Shown here in pieces: positions 1 to 5,960 of a stretch of DNA of 23,839 bases; position 1 is the stretch's first letter, and every line of letters begins with the position of its first letter. Made by a program: the position numbers and the translations under genes. The stretch is from Chrysochromulina tobinii (Eukaryota > Haptophyta > Prymnesiales > Chrysochromulinaceae), in NCBI GenBank assembly GCA_001275005.1, contig JWZX01002373.1, positions 1 to 23,839 on the forward strand, given 5' to 3'. A model generated the notes under the pieces. It had not been told where the DNA came from. It saw only the letters and a list, made by a program, of their open reading frames with translations, and did no database searches.

Positions 1-50
1 AAGTGCTATCTGGTAGGGTAAGATACTGCCCAAAAGGTCACTGATCAACA

Positions 51-80
51 GATATCCGGATATCCGTCTATCCGGATCCA
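51..80. repeat. Short direct repeat of an ATCCGG-like unit
   Basis: Three imperfect copies of an ATATCCGG/CTATCCGG-type octamer lie next to each other, with GATATC and GGATCC palindromes. The run is AT/GC mixed and has no coding signature. It may be the edge of a longer repeat to the left of the window. Confidence 0.4.
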
Positions 81-104
81 GGCCTTAAACGGCAGTGCTG
101 CCGT

Positions 105-464
105 GTGGCGCTGCCGGAGATCTCGGGGGCGGTCAAGGTGATGGCGGCGGCGGACAAGGCTGCGGCGGCGGCGCTGGCGCTGCGAGGTGCCGCGGCGGCT
201 GCTGCGAGTGAGCCGTTTGCGGCCGACTTGTTTGCCACAGTGGCGACAGAGAAGGCGGCTGCTGAGGCGGAGAAGGCGGTGGCGCCGACGGCGGCCAAGG
301 CGGAGAAGGCGGCGCGAGATGTAGGGTACACCGTGGACGAGATCCGCGAGCTCGCCAACTGCAACGCCTGCGGCTGGGATGCGTGCATGCCGTTCTGCCC
401 GATCGCATCCTTGGGGACTTATCGCACCTCAAGATCATGCGTCACAATTTCTCGAATGTTGTGA
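105..464 (+). CDS. Doubtful Ala-rich open frame, possible 3' exon
   Basis: This frame is open from about position 45 and has no ATG at its beginning; it can only start at a GTG at 105, so if real it is an exon of a gene that begins to the left. Translation gives a long Ala/Lys/Glu-rich stretch of coiled or amphipathic helix type (about residues 1-75), then a segment with the Cys cluster CNACGWDACMPFC, then a short tail to the stop. GC-rich DNA readily produces Ala-rich open frames, and both strands are open here. I do not recognise a family. The Cys cluster could be a metal site or chance. Confidence 0.2.
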   Translation: MALPEISGAVKVMAAADKAAAAALALRGAAAAAASEPFAADLFATVATEKAAAEAEKAVAPTAAKAEKAARDVGYTVDEIRELANCNACGWDACMPFCPIASLGTYRTSRSCVTISRML

Positions 465-960
465 CGTAAAGAGACTGTTGTGACCTACAGACACTTCTCG
501 TGGGCATTATGATCAAAGCATTTGTTAATCTGAAGATCATGTATGTTACTTCTGAATCGGGCGCTGCATGATAAGACTCATGATAAGACTCAGATTTGTG
601 TGGACCGACGATGAAATTGTCTCGAATCACAGCATCAGTGACAGCGCTGAGCATTCTCGCCACCAACCGCCTGCGCTTCGATCGGCCGCGGCAACCATCA
701 GCCTCCTCCTCTGCCTCGTCAGCGTCCTCGCCATCGCTCTCAATTAGATCCTCGTCCTCGCCCTCACTGTCGCTGCCCTCCTCCCACGTCGCCAACCAGC
801 TGCGCTTGACGCCCGCGTCAATGCGCGCCATCGCAGCGTCGGCGCTCCACGCCTCATCATCGCCATTCATCTCGTCTTCACCGCATTCGCTGCTCATGAG
901 CATTGGTCCCGCGACACCCGTGCTACCGACAGCGATCACTTCCAACCTGGACAAAAACAT
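442..960 (-). CDS. Small acidic protein with basic nuclear-signal-like cluster (hypothetical)
   Basis: An ATG at 960 opens a 172-residue frame. The middle is strongly acidic (Asp/Glu/Ser runs, residues about 60-90) and is followed at once by GRSKRRRL, which resembles a monopartite nuclear localisation signal. The first third contains a WLATWEEG segment. The first codons may not be genuine: on the minus strand CTGACATGTTTTTGTCCAG reads like a branch point, pyrimidine tract and acceptor ending at 947. A frame running from about 1165 to 1030 on the same strand (with PELVTPELTLIRVADKEAL) can be joined to it in phase if a GTACGC donor at about 1032 is used. A small gene of at least two exons is therefore possible. 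No family recognised; nuclear location is inferred from composition only. Confidence 0.4.
   Translation of the reverse strand: MFLSRLEVIAVGSTGVAGPMLMSSECGEDEMNGDDEAWSADAAMARIDAGVKRSWLATWEEGSDSEGEDEDLIESDGEDADEAEEEADGCRGRSKRRRLVARMLSAVTDAVIRDNFIVGPHKSESYHESYHAAPDSEVTYMIFRLTNALIIMPTRSVCRSQQSLYVTTFEKL
567..592. repeat. 12 bp perfect tandem duplication
   Basis: The unit CATGATAAGACT occurs twice in direct succession. In the minus-strand frame it encodes a repeated ESYH, so the duplication stays in frame. Confidence 0.75.
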
Positions 961-1160
961 GTCAGCTGCGACAGATTCGCCTTGAGGTGTTTGTCCACGC
1001 TAGCCCCGGCAGCTGTGCGAGCCGTGGCGTACTCGTTCAGCGCCTCCTTATCAGCAACGCGAATGAGCGTGAGCTCAGGCGTGACGAGCTCCGGCATGAC
1101 GGCCTTCGTTCCACGATCCGCATAGTGACGAAGCGCCTGCGTTCCACGATCGCGTCGTTT

Positions 1161-1621
1161 TGAACACGTTTTTTACCGCCCCCCCCCGCGCCTCCGGGGA
1201 CCACGTACTAACCCCAGGGAGTCTCGAAACACCCTCTGGACACCTCCTGGGCAAAAAAAAGCGTCATTTCCTCAGCGGTCCGACCTGACCTCAGAACCGC
1301 TCTCAATGAACTCATCCCATCGAAGAAGCAAAGCGACACCGCTTGCTAGCGTAGAGCTGTACGCGGACGGGGTTGGCGGGTACGACCGGACAAGGGAGGT
1401 TATGGTGATTTTTGTTTTATTTGACGTGACACGCAACATGCAAACAACATACCCAAAGATTCTCCAGAGCATGGGGATCACCATGGTACCTATCCTCTAT
1501 CCTCGCACCTCGGCATGCAGCACAGCCCACAGCAAGAGGGACACACTGCTGAAATCAGTACTGCTGAAATCTCAAATCAGATGCTGGCGACACACTGTTG
1601 CCGTCACACCCTGGCCCTGCC
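1161..1621. other. Intergenic, no gene supported
   Basis: The stretch holds a run of nine C residues near 1172, a run of A residues near 1253, and several short open frames on both strands without recognisable motifs. It lies downstream of the minus-strand WD40 gene and upstream of the possible minus-strand gene at 442-1160, so it would contain the 3' flank of one and the 5' flank of the other. I see nothing else in it. Confidence 0.5.
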
Positions 1622-3214
1622 TCACCTGCTTTTCACGCAAGCTTCAATGAGCAGATCAAGCACATCATCAGGAAACTTCATGCTGTATTTGTTCAGCCAC
1701 AGCAGCAGCAAGACGAATCGCTGTGTGGTATGATGGAACCTCAAATGATCTTTGCGAGACCAATTGACCAGATCCCAGACTTTGATCGTCCCGTCCCGGT
1801 CCCGATCCCGATCTTGTCGCCCGGTCCCGATCTTGTCGCCCGATCCCGACACGATCTTGGTCCCGTCCGGGGAAAACGCCACTGACATGATGATGCCGCT
1901 GTGAGCGTTCGTCTTCTCGCTCAGCAGCTCCAGCTTGGCTGCCAGACAAAAGCCAGCAGACGTCAGTTTCGGTCAAGGAGAGGGCAATTTTGAGGGCTCC
2001 GGCGCACCCGAATCCCAGACTTTGATCGTCTTGTCGTACGATCCCGACACAATCTTGGTCCCGTCCGAGGAAAACGCGACCGAGTTGATGCAGCCGCTGT
2101 GCGCGTACTTCTCGCTCAGCAGCCCCAGCGCGCCTGCTGGACAAGCCAGCAGGCGTCAGTTTTGGCCGAGGAGGGGCGATTTTGAGCTGGGGGCGCACCC
2201 GAATCCCAGACTTTGATCGTCTTGTCACCCGATCCCGACACAATCTTGGTCCCGTCCGGGGAAAACGCGACCGAGGAGATCCTGCCGCTGTGAGCATTCG
2301 TCTTCTCACTCAACTGCACCAATGTGCCTGCCAGGCAAGCCAACAGGCGTCAGTTTTGACCAAGGAGGGGCGATTTTGGGCTCGCGGCGCACCCGAGTCC
2401 CAGACTTTGATCGTCTTGTCTTCCGATCCCGACACAATCTTCGATCCGTCCGGGGAAAACGCGACCGAGTGGACTTGGGCGCTGTGGGCGTTCGTCTTCT
2501 CGCTCAGCAGCTTCAGCTTGCCTGCCAGACAAGGCAGCAGAAGTCAGTTTTGGCCAAGGAGGGGCGATTTCGAGGGCAAAAGCGCACCCGAATCCCAGAC
2601 TTCGATCGTCCCGTCGCTCGATCCCGACACAATCTTGGTTCCGTCCGGGGAAAACGCGACCGACGTGATGGCGAGGCTGTGCGCGTTCTTCTTCTTGCTC
2701 AGCAGCCCCAGCGCGCCTGCCGGACAAGCCAACAGGCGTCAGTTTTGGCCAAGGAGGGGCGATTCTGAGGGCAAAAGCGCACCCGAATCCCAGACTTTGA
2801 CCGTATGGTCCCACGATCCCGACACAATCTTGGTCCCATCTGGGGAAAACGCCACCGACGTGATTGGTAGGCTGTGGGCGTTCGTCTTCTCGCTCAACTG
2901 CACCATCGTGCCTGCCAGACAAGCCAGCAAGCGTCAGTTTTGACCAAGGAGAAGTGATTTGAGGGCAAAAGCGCACCCGAATCCCAGACTTTGATTGTCC
3001 CGTCATTCGATCCCGACACAATCTTGGTCCCGTCCGGGGAAAACGCCACCGACCGGATGGTGGTGTCGCTGTCGTCGAACACAAAATTGGTCCCGTCCGG
3101 GAAAAATGCCACCGACCGGCTGGTGCCGCTGTGGGCGTTTGTCCTCTCCGCTACGCAGTTGATGAGCATTGCGATCATCCTGCGAACAAGAGACGTGTGT
3201 GTATTCGGCAGCAT
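1622..3214 (-). CDS. Seven-blade WD40 repeat protein, seven exons
   Basis: Splicing gives a 398-residue protein in one frame. Exons run 3214-2977, 2911-2783, 2716-2588, 2521-2393, 2327-2199, 2133-2008 and 1938-1622; together they make 1197 nt, exactly 399 codons with the stop. Each internal exon is 129 nt (one is 126), that is one 43-residue WD40 repeat reading [[10 protein letters not shown]]...[[15 protein letters not shown]].D.[TIKVWDSG]. Every intron is phase 1 and splits the Gly codon after WDS. Seven WD units suit a complete beta-propeller, a protein-interaction platform; the partner is unknown. The first blade carries a truncated extra copy ([13 protein letters not shown] then RSVAFSPDG), and the last has a 15-residue insertion rich in Arg/Asp. 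After the last WD the protein ends in a Leu-rich tail with [13 protein letters not shown], faintly like an F-box start. The ATG at 3214 is the first in frame; an earlier 5' exon cannot be excluded. Confidence 0.8.
1798..1850. repeat. Local duplication inside the last WD40 blade
   Basis: The block CCCGATCTTGTCGCCC occurs twice, three bases apart, beside a run of CCCGTCCCGGTCCCGATC-type short repeats. In the minus-strand protein this adds a stretch ending in QDRDRDRDG between the GSGD and TIKVWD parts of the repeat, where the other blades have only one or two residues. Confidence 0.75.
1939..2976 (-). other. Six near-identical phase-1 introns of the WD40 gene
   Basis: Introns lie at 2912-2976 (65 nt), 2717-2782 (66), 2522-2587 (66), 2328-2392 (65), 2134-2198 (65) and 1939-2007 (69). 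All begin GTGCGC, all but one contain CCTTGG or a close variant followed by AAACTGAC, and all end in a CAG preceded by a G/C/T-rich stretch. CTGAC lies about 20-25 nt before the acceptor, matching the usual branch-point consensus. Without their removal the reading frame meets a stop in or just after every intron, whereas with removal all seven exons join in one frame. Confidence 0.85.
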
Positions 3215-3943
3215 GGAGATATGGGACCATGAGCGGCTGCAAGCTCGAAGGGCGCTTGATGGGTCTCAACGCAGGCATGCAACAGCCCACAGCATGCCGG
3301 AAGTATGAGGGCCGATCGCGTGCGGCGTGTGGCTCCGAAGCTCATCGCGAACGGAGAGACGCATGCCCTCCGCTCGAGAGAGGCAGCCCAGCTCGGGTAC
3401 AGCTCGGGGCCTCAGGATTGGGCAGTCACGTGGCAGTGAAAAGCACGCGGGGGCGGTGAGGAGGGAGTCGTACTGGTCGGCGGCGGCGCGCGACTGCGGA
3501 AAGGCACGCGAAAAAAATCACAGTCATGAGAGACAAAGGGAGACGCATGTGTGCTCCCGGATTGCCAGCAGGGCACCATGGAGGAAAGCACCTGAGCGGA
3601 CTCGATGGATTCCGTGTGCGAGGGCGGTGCGGTGTGCGCGTGCAGCGATCGCACCGACGCACACGTTGAGCACGGCGAGCGACGGCCGCGTAGTAGCGCG
3701 TGAGCGTGCTGCACGCGCTCTCCTTTCTGCGCTCTCCTTTCGCGATGTGGGGCCTCTTTCGACGGAACGGTCGAAAATGTAACCAGTGGCTGTGAATAGG
3801 CTGATGAAAATCCCTTTCTGCGCGAGGACCTTGCCCATCTTGTGAGCGCCCCCGTGGGCGCGCCTCGCCCGTCACCACACACGCGCGTCTCCGTAGGCTT
3901 CCTATCGTCACCGAACCAAAGCGCAAAGTGCCCGCTCGCATCG
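3215..3943. other. Intergenic, probable divergent promoter region
   Basis: This 729 bp gap separates the minus-strand WD40 gene from the plus-strand oxygenase gene, so both promoters should lie here. It is GC-rich and open in several frames on both strands (one minus frame covers about 3426-4031), but those frames lack recognisable motifs and their residues look like random GC-rich translation. No TATA-like element stands out. Confidence 0.5.
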
Positions 3944-5536
3944 ATGGGAAAGAACAAGAAACGAAAACACCAGGCTGATAACGAGGATCCGCGGACGCTG
4001 TCGCCAAGTCGGCACCCAGTGCTGCCGGCAACTCAGCAACCAGCGCCTCAACAGCAATCTATTGGCCTTCGCGCTACCGATGTGGCCACCACGATTGCAA
4101 CACTCAACCACCTCGCAGCGCATCCTGATCTCCTGCAGCATAAGGCGTTGCGGGAGCTGCGCGCTGCCCTGCACCCGCTCGTCGAGGCGCAGCTCAGGCG
4201 TTACGACCCCATTGATTATGCATCTCGTGTGACAGCCGCGCTCCGTGCCAGCCGCGGAAGCGACGCGCTCCTCGCGCTGCAGGGCATGCATGCGCGAAGC
4301 CAGACGGCGCGACAAGGCACGGTTCAGCGCTGGGTGCGCGATTGTGACTCCATCGACGACCCGGGGCTGCGCGTGCGCTTGCTGCATGCGGTCCTGCGAG
4401 CCGGCGAACCTATCAGCGGCGGCGCCGGTGCAGCCGGTGCAGAGGACGACGAAGTCGAGCAGCAGCAGCAGCTTCAAGTCACTGCTGCGATATCATCAGC
4501 CGCTAGCGCCATTGGCAAGGATGTAGACGTGGAGGAAGTGGAGGAGGGCGACGAGGGCGACGAGGGCGAGGAAGGCGACGAGGATGAAGAGGACGAGGAC
4601 GAGCAGCAGAAAGGTGATCAGAAGGCCAACGCACCCGAACCAGATGCCCTCGGTGGGGCTGTAGTCACCTATTTGCCTCCATGGTCACCTGGCGCCACTG
4701 CGAATGAGGAGGTCGACGCATGGACCTGCCCGCAGCCCACTTTGCGGCTGGTGCGGGACGTTGGGCTACGTGTGGTTCGCACGGAGCGAGGCCCCGAGCG
4801 TCAGCCTCCCAACAACTACGACCTACACATTTGGGCGTGTGCAGACGGGGTAGGTGCACTTCTCGAGGATGCGGCCACACGGCAGGCGAAGCGCCGGGCC
4901 CCGGTACGGCGCGTGGACGTGCCGGGAGTCCCCGGCGCCTTTGTGATGCTCGACGTGCTGACGCGTAGCGAGTGCCAGGGGATGCGTGCGATGGCGGAGC
5001 GCATCCAATTCGTGCCTGACCACCCAACGTCTAGGCAGTCGCCCTCCGGGATCGGAGGACTCGAATGGCTGCTCACCGATGGTCTCGACGAGAAGCTGCT
5101 CGATCGCTGCCGGTCGTACCTGCCTGCACAGCTCGCTGGCGGCGCGCTCGCGGGCATCAACGCCCGCTGCCGCTTCTTTCGTTATACTGACGGCGAAAAG
5201 GCCGTCTACCGACCCCACATTGATGGGTCCTGGCCCGGCTCGGGGCTCGATGCAACCACCGGACGCTACGTGCACGATGCGTTTGGCGACCGGCGCTCGC
5301 GACTCACCTTTCTCATGTACCTCAATGACGACTTTGAGGGCGGCTGCACCACGTTCTATATGCCGGCCGCGGGTGGTGGGCTACAGGCTCAAGGCGTGCA
5401 GCCGCGCGCAGGCGCCGTACTGTGCTTCCCGCAGGGCAATACCGCGAGCTTGCTGCACGAAGGCTCGGCCGTCAAGCGCGGGACCAAGGACGTGGTCCGG
5501 AGCGACGTCTTGTATCGCATGGGTGGAGGGAGGTGA
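3944..5536 (+). CDS. 2-oxoglutarate/Fe(II)-dependent oxygenase, prolyl-4-hydroxylase type
   Basis: The 530-residue protein starts at the first ATG in the frame; the frame extends upstream only to a GTG at 3842. The N-terminus GKNKKRKH is lysine-rich and may target the nucleus or nucleolus. Residues about 35-150 form a helical region with QRWVRDCD, followed by an acidic tract (about 195-225, nearly all Glu/Asp/Gly). The C-terminal 180 residues are the catalytic double-stranded beta-helix: CRFFRYTDGE, then iron ligands H425 and D427 in PHIDGS, then SRLTFLMYLNDDFEGGCTTF, then the distal ligand H505 in LLHEG followed ten residues later by K515, which should bind 2-oxoglutarate. Family members hydroxylate prolyl or other residues using O2 and 2-oxoglutarate; the substrate cannot be told here. 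No intron is needed to explain the frame. It converges with the next gene. Confidence 0.85.
   Translation: MGKNKKRKHQADNEDPRTLSPSRHPVLPATQQPAPQQQSIGLRATDVATTIATLNHLAAHPDLLQHKALRELRAALHPLVEAQLRRYDPIDYASRVTAALRASRGSDALLALQGMHARSQTARQGTVQRWVRDCDSIDDPGLRVRLLHAVLRAGEPISGGAGAAGAEDDEVEQQQQLQVTAAISSAASAIGKDVDVEEVEEGDEGDEGEEGDEDEEDEDEQQKGDQKANAPEPDALGGAVVTYLPPWSPGATANEEVDAWTCPQPTLRLVRDVGLRVVRTERGPERQPPNNYDLHIWACADGVGALLEDAATRQAKRRAPVRRVDVPGVPGAFVMLDVLTRSECQGMRAMAERIQFVPDHPTSRQSPSGIGGLEWLLTDGLDEKLLDRCRSYLPAQLAGGALAGINARCRFFRYTDGEKAVYRPHIDGSWPGSGLDATTGRYVHDAFGDRRSRLTFLMYLNDDFEGGCTTFYMPAAGGGLQAQGVQPRAGAVLCFPQGNTASLLHEGSAVKRGTKDVVRSDVLYRMGGGR
4528..4614 (+). repeat. Acidic low-complexity tract (GAGGGCGAC-like codons)
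   Basis: The tract is made of GAG, GAC and GGC codons in short repeating units such as GACGAGGGC, encoding an Asp/Glu/Gly run inside the oxygenase gene, between its helical N-terminal region and its catalytic domain. It probably forms a disordered linker. Confidence 0.7.
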
Positions 5537-5960
5537 GCTGACTTGGGCTCGCCTGCGACTGGCAGAGGAGCGGAACGACCATGCGGCGGATGCGGCTAGC
5601 TAACTCATGAGCTAACTTCACCGCTCGAACCGAACCGAACACCTCTCCGCTCGTCTAGGTCCGAGGAGCGAGGACGGGGACAGCGTCACGTAACGTAACA
5701 CAGTCGCCTGACGTGCCCCAAGCCCCCGACAGAGCGTCGCGGAGCGGAGTGCGGGTGCTGCCGCGGCCTGTTGTCCTGAGGTGCGCTGCCGTGCGCTGGT
5801 GTCAGGTCGCGGTGGCCGGTGCGCGGGTTTTGTACCTCATCGCATCTACTGTTCGGATCCGACACTTTTGGGCGGCGGGCCGCGCGCAACAGTGACGACA
5901 AAAGAAGAAGAAAAAACGAGCACAGTCGCGGACCGCGAGTGCCGCGTGCGTTCGTACATC
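5537..5960. other. Convergent intergenic region
   Basis: The 424 bp between the stop codons of two convergent genes must hold both 3' ends. A CGAACCGAAC repeat (about 5625-5640) and ACGTAACGTAAC (about 5689-5700) are visible, with a purine-rich stretch near 5898-5918. I see no coding signature and no clear polyadenylation signal. Confidence 0.5.

Larger units (their letters stand above)
1622..3180. repeat. Tandem array of ~195 bp exon-plus-intron units
   Basis: Seven copies of a unit holding one WD40 exon and one intron follow each other at a period of roughly 185-200 bp (WD codons near 2979, 2789, 2591, 2395, 2201, 2010 and 1770). The distance to the last unit is longer, about 240 bp, because of an internal insertion. 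Similarity covers both exon and intron parts of the unit. Confidence 0.9.

Noticed and set aside
2182-2943. Plus-strand frame with a repeated RIPDFDR/ESQTLIV pattern
   Set aside because: It is the reverse of the WD40 units; the minus strand gives the textbook SVAFSPDG...WD pattern with consistent introns.
1622-3180. CRISPR-like array
   Set aside because: The repeat unit is about 195 bp and encodes WD40 blades; there are no short repeats with unique spacers anywhere in the window.
1622-3214. WD40 array as a frame-shifted pseudogene
   Set aside because: Splicing at six equivalent GTGCGC...CAG sites yields one unbroken frame of exactly 399 codons, which decay would not produce.
3426-4031. Minus-strand frame of 201 codons in front of the oxygenase gene
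   Set aside because: It overlaps the oxygenase start, contains no motif, and is Arg/Ser/Pro-rich as expected for random GC-rich sequence.
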